Positions 13,701 through 24,292 of a DNA stretch of 64,000 nucleotides are shown here, piece after piece. The stretch's first letter is position 1. Each line of letters opens with the position of its first letter. Below the pieces are notes generated by a model. That model made no database searches. It was not told the origin of the DNA and was given only the letters and a program-made list of their open reading frames with translations. The stretch is from the NCBI GenBank assembly GCA_038380795.1, contig CM076260.1:82993843-83057842 (forward strand), read 5' to 3'. A program made the position numbers and the translations under genes. Source of the stretch: Pyrocephalus nanus (taxonomy: Eukaryota; Chordata; Aves; Passeriformes; Tyrannidae).

Positions 13701-16700
13701 CTACAAAGTTAAGAAAGAAGAGTAAACATCTTGCTCAAGGTCATGCATGAGGTTACAGGGAAGATGAAATGAAAACCAACCTTTTCTGTCACTACCTTTA
13801 TCCATGCTCATCTGTTCTGCTTCTTCATGTTACTGCTCTAGTAGCCAACTAAATAATGTGCAAGCAGAAAAAATGAAAGCTTTATAGGAAATATTTAGAA
13901 TAGAAACTTAGCAAAGGAATGAATTGACAAATAATAGAACTGGTAGATCTGTGAAGAGTGAGGCAAGTAGACGTTTATGGCTGGGATGCTAAATGCAGAA
14001 TGAATCTTGAACTTGGCTTCCAGGAGTCTGTGTAGTGAGTAATAAAAAGGGACCACCTTTTATTTAAACTAGACCCCTCTTTAATGACTGGAGATTTTGG
14101 TGAAGCGTTGCCTGCTCAGTTCCCATGCCAACCACAGTAGTCCAGAAAGCAAGATAAAAGCCTAAATCTTTCTCATATTTAAATCAACTGACTTTTGAAC
14201 TAAGCATTGAATCTAATCCATTCTGGTGAGGACTGTTCTGTGAAAAGCAGTGTTATAAATACATATTAATATTTTTTTTTAGGTATCTTTTAATGGATAA
14301 TTTTAGTATCAAATCTTATTAAATTTAAATATAACTTTCAGTTATAAAATGTGCAAATTAATCATCAATACATGTTTAATGGATAAGAATAAATTAATAT
14401 GTTTCTTTTTATGTATATTGCCTGAACTGTGTGGAAAACATTTCTTGATAATATTTGTTGTTAAGATTTGTTTTTGTAGAAGCAGTGTTCTTATCAAAGA
14501 TCAAATGTGCTTTTTTGAAAATAGCTTACTACAAAGTTAGGATAAAGGAATTTGTTTTTTTTTCCACAAAAACCTAAACAGAATGAACCTGTTTTTAAAA
14601 TATTATCTGTTCTTGTAAAAGACAAATGTTTTGATAGTACAGGGTTTTGTTGTTGTTTTTTTTTTTTTTTTTTGTTTGTAGTTATGAACTTTGTACTAGC
14701 CTTTAAAGATTTAAGTAATAAAAATGTTTGCAACATGCCAGAGAGGTGATCAGATAGCTAATCAGATGAAGAACTAGTCAGACTTCTGCTTATTTAATTC
14801 TCTGTTTTATCTCTGTGCTGAAATATTTATGTTGGCAATGAATTTTTGTAAGCTTAAACCAGAACATGACATTTTTATGCTCTTAAATGTGAAATACCAT
14901 TAATGAATGGTTGTCTAGGCATTGCCACAGAATAGCAATCTGAGCTTGGGAGTGCTCTGCAGAGGAAGTGGCAAAGAAGCAGCATGAAGTGCACTTTTCA
15001 CCTTGTATCTCCTGTTTACACAGCAACATTTCAATCTTCTTTCTTTATCTGAAGGGGAAAAAAATCCACCATATCCTTTGGTGTCTAATGTGATTACTGC
15101 AATAATAAAGCACACGGCTCTCTCTGCTCTAGAAAAAAATAATCTTGAGGTCTATTATTAATATGTCATAGCAACTAATGGAGGCAGGTAAGAGGGAGTG
15201 AACTGCACTTTAACCAAGTCCCTGGCAGTGTTCAAGGCCAGGCTGGATGGGGCTTTGATCAGCCTGGTCTAGTGGAAGCTGTCCCTGCCCATGGCAAGGG
15301 GATTGGAATCAGATGATCTTTAAGGTCCCTTCTGACCCAAACTGTTCTATGATTCTGTAAGTACAGTCTTCTACTTAGATGAGATTTTTCTAGAGCTTTG
15401 ACTGGGCTAATCTTAAACAGTAAGTAATAGTTTGACTTCCTTAAAAGCACTTGCCATCAAGTTATTTTCTTAATAATCAACCGCAAATTTTCTCCTTAAT
15501 GGGATTCCATTTTTGCAAGTTTTAAGATTCTTCTAGAAGTCTGAACAAGACATCCCTTCTTCATATTTGTGCACTTCAAATATTTGTAGACTTTGCTATT
15601 ACTTTATTTAAAAAAAGTAATAGTAAGAATGAGAATGAGATGCTAAAATTACTATGAGTTAAATATTTCAAAACAAAGTAAAAAAAAAAGGGCATTTTCT
15701 AAAGATGATTTTTGTACAGGTTTAATGAATTTTACCAATTGGAATAAGATATTTTGCTTCCTTAGAGTTCTTCTGAAGGTCAAAAAAAGCAATTTATATG
15801 CAGAGATGATGTCAGGTTTCCTTTTAGATAAACTAGATATGATAGAAGAATGACTTCTGTTACAATGTTGAACTTTATTCTATGGTAGGCTGTGATTGAT
15901 CCTTCTTGATTTAGATGTTTCAAGTAGATCTTTTCTAATAGAAAAATTATACTCAACTTATGTATGTTATATTTTTGCAGCAGGGGACTGATGTAAGAGT
16001 TCAGTCTAGACAGCAAATCATCTGTCTTTTCAAAAAGCCACAGAAAGCAGACTATCTCTTGTTTGAAAGAGAAACAATAATTTTATTGTTAAAGCAAGAT
16101 AGTGGTACTGAGATAAAGAGCTTTTGAAAGTTAGTTATAGCCCATCATAGATGTCTGGGAGGCACAGCTTGTGCCTTCTTTTCCATAATGTTGCATCTAT
16201 ATTGAATATATTTTATATCAAACTAGATAAATCTATAACTACAAAATTTATAACTTCAGCCACTTGTGTAAAAGAGTAGCATTTCTACAACGAGCAGTAT
16301 GAAAGCGGATGGGTCTTTAGATGCAATAGAATGGAAATCACTATTTTCAGAAAAGAGCAATCAGAGAAAAGGGAATGAGAGTCATTGCAAGAGTACTTAT
16401 TAGGAAATAAAAAAATCACAAATGATAAACTATTAGGATTGCAGATAGATACCTTAATGGTGCTGATATGCATTGCTGTGGAGTAGGTGTAGGTTTGATG
16501 TCCAGGACTGACATTTGTTTTTGGGACAGAATACATATCTAAGATGAAAAAGACAAAAAAGCTGCCTTTTTTTTTTTTTTTTTAATGGTTTACTTTGCCC
16601 CTTGGTGTGTTAAACAAAAAGCCATCATATTATATTGATGTTGAAGTGGGTTTTTTGTTGGTTTTGTTTTTGTTTTTTTTAAGTCAGTTTGGAATCAGAT

Positions 16701-16877
16701 TCTATCTAGGTTTCATGTTTGATGCTGTGTTGGATGAAGATAATTTTTCCTCACTAGCCCTACTTTTTAGTCTTCAACTGATGATTGCAAGGTGATGAAG
16801 CAATATCGGCTCAGGTAGGTGAGTAACTGAAAATAATTAATCTCATTTTGTATTGATTTCTCTTTGTTCTTTAACAG
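10761..16877 (+). other. TTC27: TTC27 intron with a CR1 tail
   Basis: Intron of about 6.1 kb. Apart from the CR1 3' end at 15215-15360 and T runs at 14656-14673 and 16567-16583, I see only unannotated AT-rich sequence. Confidence 0.85.
15215..15360 (+). repeat. CR1 LINE, 3' end fragment, plus orientation
   Basis: This short piece matches the 3' terminus of avian CR1. It contains the hallmark segments ttcaaggccaggctggatgg, ctggtctagtggaagctgtc and gatgatctttaaggtccctt, and ends gttctatgattctgtaa, the octamer-like tail that CR1 uses instead of poly(A). It is severely 5'-truncated, as most CR1 copies are, and has no coding potential left. It sits in the transcribed strand's own orientation within a TTC27 intron. 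Confidence 0.92.
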
Positions 16878-17105
16878 GCGGAAGAAATACTCAGGCGGGA
16901 GTTAGAGAAAAAGGAAACGCCAGGATTGTATTGTTTGCTTGGTGATGTTCTTAAAGACCACCAGTATTATGACAAGGCCTGGGAGCTCTCCCGGCACCGC
17001 AGCGCCCGTGCCCAGCGCTCGAAAGGCCTCCTCCATCTCCGCAACCGGGAATTCAGGGAATGTGTGGAGTGCTTTGAACGTTCAGTACAGATCAACCCTA
17101 TGCAG
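16878..17105 (+). CDS. TTC27: TTC27 coding exon with TPR units (AEEILR...QINPMQ)
   Basis: The exon is 228 nt, 76 codons, phase 0 at both ends, and is the largest in the window. It starts after ttaacag ([13 protein letters not shown]) and ends CAG before the donor gttggg. It holds a TPR-like hairpin ([20 protein letters not shown]7, G8, A20 pattern) and then a full unit starting ARAQRSKG. In that unit G8, F24 and P32 fall in register with the TPR of the next exon. It is CpG-rich (12 CpG) compared with the surrounding introns. The donor is weak, and the frame stays open for 43 further codons into the intron. Confidence 0.97.
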
Positions 17106-20100
17106 GTTGGGAAACGATGCTTAGTTTTAGCGTGTTCAGTTTTGAATGATGATATTTTTTACAAAGGCAATTCTGTGCACTGTTGCCAAAGTAAGAGCTT
17201 ATTACTATTCTTAGCAAATTTTTCACAGTGTACTTGAAGGCCTGGCCAAAAAAAGTTAACATGAAATGAAGACATCCTCTTGCAAAAAGATCCTTGTATG
17301 CAGCTAAATCTCTGCCTGTACACCTCTTCTATTTCAAAGAGATGAAGCCATTGAAAATTAGTAATTACCACCAAATAAATGATGAGCAAATGTCAAGCAA
17401 AATAGTTACAAGAAGAATGCTGTATAGTCTATAATGACATTATCCTTTTGCTCTGTCTATTGGCTTTGAGTTAAAAACTCTGATCTCTGTATTTCACAGG
17501 AATCTTTTTAAGTCTTCTGGTCTGTCATGTTCTGGAGTCACTGAGAAGCATTGTGTTACACTTCTGATGATAGTAGCTTTTATTACAGTAATGCATCAAA
17601 ACTGAAACCGCAGTCAAAAGAATTCTCTTGATGAAGCTGGTTATTTTTACTGATCCTTTTCAAGCTATTCTGCACACAGCTTTTGTAATCTTGTTTCAGT
17701 TTCTCAGCTACTATATTCCATTCCAGTAAGATTCGCCTTGTGGAAGGTCTTGAGATGTTAACTAGCTTTGTGGGTTTTTATGTATAGAAATTGTGCTCTT
17801 CATAGCCATTTCCAGGTCCATCCAAACATAGGGCGTTCCTCCTTCTTGCTCTCCAAAGAACACTGCTGAAGGTGCTGTTTTGAGTTCCACATAACTTGCT
17901 AGACTTTTGCTTTAGAAAAATTTTAAAGGCCTCCAGCCTTTCAAATAATTTATCATGAAACTTTTTATTTGTATTTCAGTGATGTATTTTATTCCCATGA
18001 GTCGGAGTCCTATTCTTATTCAAATGAACTCCAGCTAAGTTATAAACATTTCTAGAATGGAAACCAAAATGACCAAAAATGCTTCCCTTGTCTTTCAGTT
18101 CTCTTATGGACTCAGGAAATGCCAACAAAATATATATTGGTCAGATAGGGACTTCATTGAAATCAAAAGGACTTTCAGATAATAATGAGCTGCAGAAGAT
18201 GGCCCACAGGGCTCAAAACTGAGAAATATTCTGCTGAGATGCTTGTTTATTTTGTATCCTATCCAAAGGAAGCTTAAAATGAAAGCCACATTCATGCCTT
18301 CCCCAATAAAAGGAGAATTCTTACCATTCTTTCCACAAAAAAACCCAGCTGAAGTTCATTCTGTATCCTGAATATATGATTAAAGAGTCACTGTACTTAT
18401 ATTGTAGAAGCAATTCATACTCCCTTTCCAGATATCTAAGGGATGATAAAATACCATTTCATTACTATTCGTAGATCAAAGGCAGTGAATCTTAGGGGTT
18501 TGTTTGATTGGTTTTGTTTGTTCTTTATACCCAGCTACCATGTTTTTTCATTTAACCTGCAGACTTGTTCTTTTAGCATTTTCTCGTTTTTCTAGTACAG
18601 TAGCTTTTAAAGTATGTCCTTTTATTCTTAGTAATCTCATTTATTTTGTTTTAATTGTTATGACTGTCTAGTCTTTTTAGAGCCTTTTTGAATGAGTATA
18701 TGTGGTTGCCTCAAGCCTTGAAATGTGTTGGCTTTAAGTGTTATGACTCTTTTGCAGACCTTTACTCTTTTAGCTGCCCCTTTTAGTTTTTATCATAGCT
18801 TTTCCATTTTAAGTAGCTCTTAAATTTAACACCCTCTGTATTAAAAGAGTTCCCTTTGTTTTTGAAGAATTAGTGAATCTAGATACATACAAGTATTTTT
18901 TGTGTAGTAACATTTTGAATCTGATCATCCTGGTAAGGATCAAGGTAAGTACTTTTTTCTGACTATCTTCATGTTTAATTTCTTGTAATTTCATCTGTTA
19001 CGGTATTTACTAAACTACGTGGAATAATTGACATCTCCTTATATTTTCTGGGATTTTTACTTTCACAGCCTTCAGATATCCCCCATCATGTTACCTTCTC
19101 CACTTTAATCAAATATTCTGAGATACGGTACATTGCTTATTACTGAGACCTGTAATTTTAATCCATACCAGTTCTGTTGTTCTTCTACAGTGTTATTTCA
19201 GAATTGATAATACAGAAAATTTTCTTTACATTTATTTACACATGGCATTTTTCTATCTGCACAACCCCTTCCATTTTCTGCATAATTTTTGTGTTTACAT
19301 CATATCTCATGCAGCTCCTTGACTTGTTTCCCATCCCAGAGACTTTTCATCTCCTCCTTCATCATGTCCAGTTCTCACATTTTTTTTTTCATTCAGTCAC
19401 AGCCTTCATGCATAGGCAAAATACCTTGCTTCAAATTATTAAGAAAATGTAATTATTTATCATTCTGTGCAGTCTCTGTGTGAGTTTCACTAGGTACCTG
19501 CTCATATAGCTTTTCTCCATAGAGTTAAAGAACCATTTTAGTTTCTTCTAATGCTGCAACTTTTGCTTGAGGAATGAGTTGACAGGTCTAACATTAGTAA
19601 GCCAGTTCCTGAGAAATGTAGCTGCTCACCATCAGCCTTAAAGAATTAAGGTGATGGAAGCTTTAGTCAAATCAGATTCTGGAAGTACAAGCTTAGAAGC
19701 AAGACTGTGCTGCTTTTACTCATTAGAGTTATAAAAAATGCAGTGATTGTTTTTCTCTCACCCTTTACACAAGCAGTATTTAACTTGTATCCTGAGCTGT
19801 AGAGTTGTAGCTCACGTTCAATTTCATACTTGATTGCTCCTGTCTTTATGCCTGCTTTTCATGTCCAGAAAGTTACTGATCTAGAAAGAAGATAAAGGGG
19901 AGTTAATGAGGTAGCAGCCACGTGGGAGTGCTGCACTTCTGGAAACTTGATGGATAAAAGAGCCTTAAAAAATGAGATTGACTAAATGTTTATTTCCTGT
20001 TAATTTTGCCCTCTGAGATTTGAAAAGCATAGTTTTCTCTTCATGTGCAATTTCTACCTTGATTGATGAGTTTACAGATGATGAAATGTGGCAGGCTGGC

Positions 20101-21124
20101 AATACCGAAAAATACATTTTTGTGTTTGCCCAGACCAAGGTAATTGATAATCCCATCTTCACCTATTTATCCATGTGCTCTAGGGATGAGCCATCCCTGT
20201 ACATCCTCAAATGCAAAAGAATATCTTCATTGTCCAGCTTGTTCAGTTCTTTTCTCGATATAATTAAGACTGCCCACCAGGGTGCCAGATCTGACAGATG
20301 AATTTCATGTGTATGGATCTAAGCTTTAAAGAACATTAACTATAAATTCCATACCAGATAGGTCAGGAGCAGATATCATGTTACTGATTTTAAGTTGAGT
20401 CTTGGAGATAGGAAGATTAATCCAATCTGGAGAGAACTACAAAAATGTTTGCTACAGAGTTTGCAATTAGTCTGTAGAGGTAAAAGCTCCTTGCATATGA
20501 ACCAACAGCTTTGTCCTCAGTTCTGTAAAATCCCTGATTTGCAAAACTTTTTAAGGTAATGTTTTTGTGTTTAAATATTTGTTATGGTTTCCTACAAAGA
20601 AGCCAAATTATCAAAGTTACTTGCGTCAGAACTAGTACCCCAAACACAAGAGAATATAAACATTAAACAGACATCTTGAGAAATAATATGGTGTGCAATA
20701 TAGAGTTAATGTAACCTGTTCCTCCATCTTCCTCTTCCCTGCTTCTTTCCCTCTCAGAAAAATTTCCAAGAAAAACTTATTTTTTTTACAATGGCATTTA
20801 GAATGGAGAAATGGCTGGGTTTATTGCAGTAGGTAGTACTACCTGGAACAATTTTGCAGCACCTTATAAAATGTTCTGGTTTGTTTTGACTGCATACATT
20901 TAAACAGCGTAGTGCTGTCAGAAAATGTTCTGTCATTGTACTTAGGACTTAATGATTTTTTTGAATTACAGAATTTTTCGAGAAGGTAGTACTGCTTAAA
21001 TTTGCAGGTCTTGGAGAATTAACCATGTGGGAAGTCAGGAACTTGCTATTAAAGAGATATGAAAATACATATTTATTTTGCTGTAACTTATACCATTATC
21101 TGACACTGTTTAGAGTAGAAGAAA

Positions 21125-21452
21125 CTATTTCAATTGGAAGAGACATACAATGATCATCTAGTCCAACTGCCTGACCAATTCAGGGGTGACCAACTTAAAG
21201 CATGGTTTTAAGGGCATTGTGCAAATGCCTCTTAAACACTGGCAGGCTTGGGGCATCAACCATCTCTCTAATGTGTTTTTTTTTTTTTTTTTACTGAGAG
21301 TGGTCAAACACTGGAACAGGCTAAAGAGCCTGAAAAAAAAAAAAAAAACAACTCCCAGAAAAAAAACAAAAACAAAAAACAACTTCCTAATGTCCAGTCT
21401 AAACCTCCCCTGGTGCAGCTTTGAACCATTTCCCCATGTCCTACCACTGGAC
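21125..21452 (-). repeat. CR1 LINE 3' part, minus orientation
   Basis: Read on the minus strand this is the CR1 3' portion. On the plus strand it shows the typical antisense segments ttggaagagacatacaatga, gatcatctagtccaactgcc, aaatgcctcttaaacactgg, cttcctaatgtccagtctaa and acctcccctggtgcagcttt. The order is interrupted at 21276-21348 by an inverted block. At its inner end the copy stops at the CR1 position read in sense as tccagtggtaggac. The element continues, flipped, from 21453. There is no coding capacity. Confidence 0.88.
21276..21348. repeat. T17 - 40 bp - A16 block: microinversion inside the CR1
   Basis: T17 (21276-21292), then 40 bp (21293-21332), then A16 (21333-21348). The 40 bp contain tggtcaaacactggaacagg, which is CR1 in sense orientation, while both flanks are CR1 antisense. 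Reverse-complementing the block restores the expected order (cctgttccagtgtttgacca, then ctctcagt). The T and A tracts are mutually complementary arms that could fold into a hairpin. Confidence 0.82.
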
Positions 21453-21825
21453 AGCAGACTCACTGTGGGTCAGCAGTGAGCCCTGGCAGCCAAGAGGCAC
21501 CCCATTCCTGGGGCACATCAGACATAGCACAACCAGCAGGTCCAAAGAGCTGATTTATCCTCCTGCGTGCAGTGTTGGTGCAGTCTCACCTTGAGCACTG
21601 TGTGCAGTTCTGGGCCCCACAGATTAAGAAGGATGTGAAGCATCCAGGGGAGAGCAACAAAGCTGGTGAAAAGGACTGACTGAAAGCAGTGTCCTGGGGG
21701 GAGTGACCAAGGACTTGGGGCTTGTCTGGTTTGGAGAAAAGGAAGCTGAGGTGTGACCCCCTTGCTCTCTACAGCTTCCTGAGTAGGGCGAGTGGAGAAG
21801 GGATGTGCTGAGCTCTTCTCCGTGG
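21453..21825 (+). repeat. CR1 LINE 5' part of the same copy, plus orientation (inverted)
   Basis: This is CR1 ORF2 C-terminal sequence in sense. Translated with frame breaks it reads SQQ.ALAAK, then CVQFW-like, then RATKLVK, and the nucleotide segments ctgtgtgcagttctgggccc and gctgagctcttctcc are diagnostic. It ends near cttctccgtggt. In the CR1 family that position is directly followed by the tccagtg at which the minus-strand part stops. The two parts are therefore one element with its 5' section flipped. Several stops and indels make it non-functional. Confidence 0.85.
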
Positions 21826-22440
21826 TTGAATTTGTGTGGATGAGAGGTATTTGATTGTAACAAGTAAAGAATTTAAATATAAGATTATTGAACTGGTAAA
21901 CTTCTCTTCTCTGTGCAAGGCATTACTTAAGTGCATTTCTATCTCTAAACATTGCATTATAAACTTGAAAAGATGGATATTCTGAACAAATGGAGCTGTA
22001 ATTTTGAAGTGTTCATGTTCTGTGACTAGAGATGTTTTTTGTAAAACGATATTTCCTTGAAATACATTTCCTGGTGTTTACCATTTAACTTAATCATAAT
22101 ACTATAAAGTGAATGTGCATTTTTCATAGGTTAAAGCAAAATATGCAAACTTCTAAATAACTATGTCTTTCTTCTCTAAACAAAGATGCACCATTAAAGA
22201 GCACTTCAGAAATGGTTATGAGGTCTTTATGTAGTCCACTTTTTGTTTATCCATATGTATTAAAAGTTTGAACATAAAGTTTTCCTTTAATCTGCATATA
22301 GGATATTATTTTTCCAGTACAATACTATTATAGCTGAAAGCCAGGAAAAATCAACAAGAGTTGTGTTCATCCAAGCAAAATTATTTATCTTATGCAGAAA
22401 TATCTATGTATATATGTGACCATTCATTTTTTCTCTCCAG

Positions 22441-22539
22441 CTAGGTGTATGGTTTTCCTTGGGCTGTGCATACATTGCTTTAGAAGGCTATGAAGGTGCT
22501 GCCAAAGCATTTCAGCGCTGTGTGACATTGGAACCAGAT
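22441..22539 (+). CDS. TTC27: TTC27 coding exon = one TPR unit (LGVWFS...LEPD)
   Basis: The exon is 99 nt, 33 codons, phase 0 on both sides, between ttctctccag and the donor gtatgt. It encodes a textbook TPR: counting from its first residue it has W4, L7, G8, Y11, A20, F24 and P32, with C in place of the usual A at position 27. Register is kept with the neighbouring exons, so it is one repeat of a continuous superhelix. It is nearly identical to human TTC27 ([10 protein letters not shown] where human has LALEDYQGSA). Confidence 0.97.
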
Positions 22540-24239
22540 GTATGTACTTTTGAACAAGCAATTCAGATGGTTTATCTAAAAGCAACAAGGATGTTTTTAT
22601 TATAAACAAGCAAGGCAATAACGATAAACTTGTTTAAACTTTAGCCCTTTGAATAAATTAAACTTGTGCATGAAGGATGTATATTTTTGTCACGAGGCAT
22701 CAAAAAAATACTTGCCCGATACTGAACTTTGTCCAAATATGAGTGCGTAAGTGTTAAAATATATTTACAAAATTCCTTTATGCTTACATAAATTGCTGAA
22801 TCAGAGAGAAGAGAATGAGTAGTTGTGAGGAGAACTAAAAAGAGAGAGAAAACAAAAAATTAAATTAAAATACCTAGTCCTTTAGGTAATCAAGTTCTCC
22901 TGGGAAAAAAAAAAGGCCAAATAAATTGTGTGACAGGTAGGTTTGTGACTATATAGTTCATGAGCATAGGGGAAACAGAACTTAGCCATTTTTTCAGGAC
23001 GCAGGGCATGCAGGTATATACTATTGCTGTTTCACTGTGCATTGTGATAGTGGAGGTGTCAGCTGGAACAGCTCTCAGGAATAAACTGGCAATACTTTCA
23101 TCAAAAGGCCTGACTGCCAGCATATTGCTTGCTTAGAGTTAATGACACCTATGTGATAGAAACTATTATTCATTCTTTTCTCTTGGGGAGTGAGAATAAG
23201 AGAGCAATGAAAGGTTACAGAGTTTTTCTTTTATCTTTATTATAAAATTAAATAAGTTCCTTGGAGGAAGAAATGCAAATACAGGCAGCTCTGTATTTCA
23301 ATGGAATTCTTGTTTTATATATTGGGGCTTTTTTCTTGTTCAGTACAGTAGATTTACTTCCAAGCAGATACTAAAATTGTGTTGACTTATCTCTCTAGTG
23401 TCTGCATTTAATTGTATTCATTTGACCAAGCCAACTGACTTCTCAGTGGGTTAAGTGCTATTTCTTTTAAGAGTAAAGGGTACTGGGCTGACTCTTAGTT
23501 ATGGACTTGAAATCTATCTTTGTACAGTCATCTGCAGCAATGTAGTGACCATTTTTATGAAATAAGTCTCGGAAAGGTTTCCCAGCATGATTAAAATGCT
23601 CCTTAAGCCTGAGGATAGTCTTCAGTACCAGAGTAGATTTCAGTGCCGTGCTCAGGCTCTATTCTTCAAATGTCTTCCAGTTGTGGCTTTGCTGAATTCA
23701 GTGGTGGGCTTCACATTTACAGCAGTGTAAGGCAGTGGGCAGAATCATCTCTGTACATGGCTCTGCAGGTTTTATCTGTTTGCCTGAGATGCACTGGGGG
23801 ACATTCAGATCATTTTTTATCAGTAACAGAGAGTGCAGGTAAGTAGCTTCGAGCTCGTAAGAAGTGATGAGCTGCTGGCAGCAATGACCTTTCCAGCCTT
23901 CCCAGCTAGATCCAGAAGAGGATACCTGTTTACAGATTAGACTGAAGGCAAGAGCTGACTTAGTGTAAGTTATAACAATGTGTTCCAACAACAAGGCAGC
24001 TAATTGGTATTTAAATAACTGATTCTTGGTGATGTAGTGAGTAGTATTTATTCATGTATTTCAATTTTCATAAAATAATTTGTATTTCAATGTAATATTT
24101 AACTGCCTTGTAGAAAATATGTGTCAATATGTGTGATTAGCAAAATCAATGATGTTTGATAGTAGTTTAATTTATGTACTTTTATCAAGTAAGCACAACA
24201 TAAGTGAATACGTTTTTGATTCTTCTTTTATCATTCTAG
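22540..24239 (+). other. TTC27: TTC27 intron
   Basis: Intron of about 1.7 kb, AT-rich. I recognise no repeat family or RNA gene. Confidence 0.88.
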
Positions 24240-24292
24240 AATGCTGAGGCCTGGAACAATTTGTCAACTGCTTATATCAGATTAAAACAGAA
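24240..24292 (+). CDS. TTC27: TTC27 coding exon (NAEAWNNLSTAYIRLKQ)
   Basis: The exon is 53 nt: 17 codons plus two bases (AA) of a split Lys codon completed by G at 28246. The acceptor is attctag and the donor is a perfect gtaagt. It encodes the first helix of the next TPR unit, with W4, L7, Y11 and the A-E-A-W-N-N signature identical to human. It is far too short to be found as an open frame. Conservation and the phase match with the next exon support it. Confidence 0.96.

Larger units (their letters stand above)
17106..22440 (+). other. TTC27: TTC27 intron with a rearranged CR1
   Basis: Intron of about 5.3 kb. The first 129 nt are open in frame with the upstream exon and then reach a TGA at 17235. 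The only recognised element is the CR1 at 21125-21825. The stretch 18480-19500 is pyrimidine-rich but matches nothing I know. Confidence 0.85.

Noticed and set aside
16939..17124. 61-codon shifted frame inside the TTC27 exon.
   Set aside because: It is a shadow of the GC-rich TTC27 coding exon in another frame.
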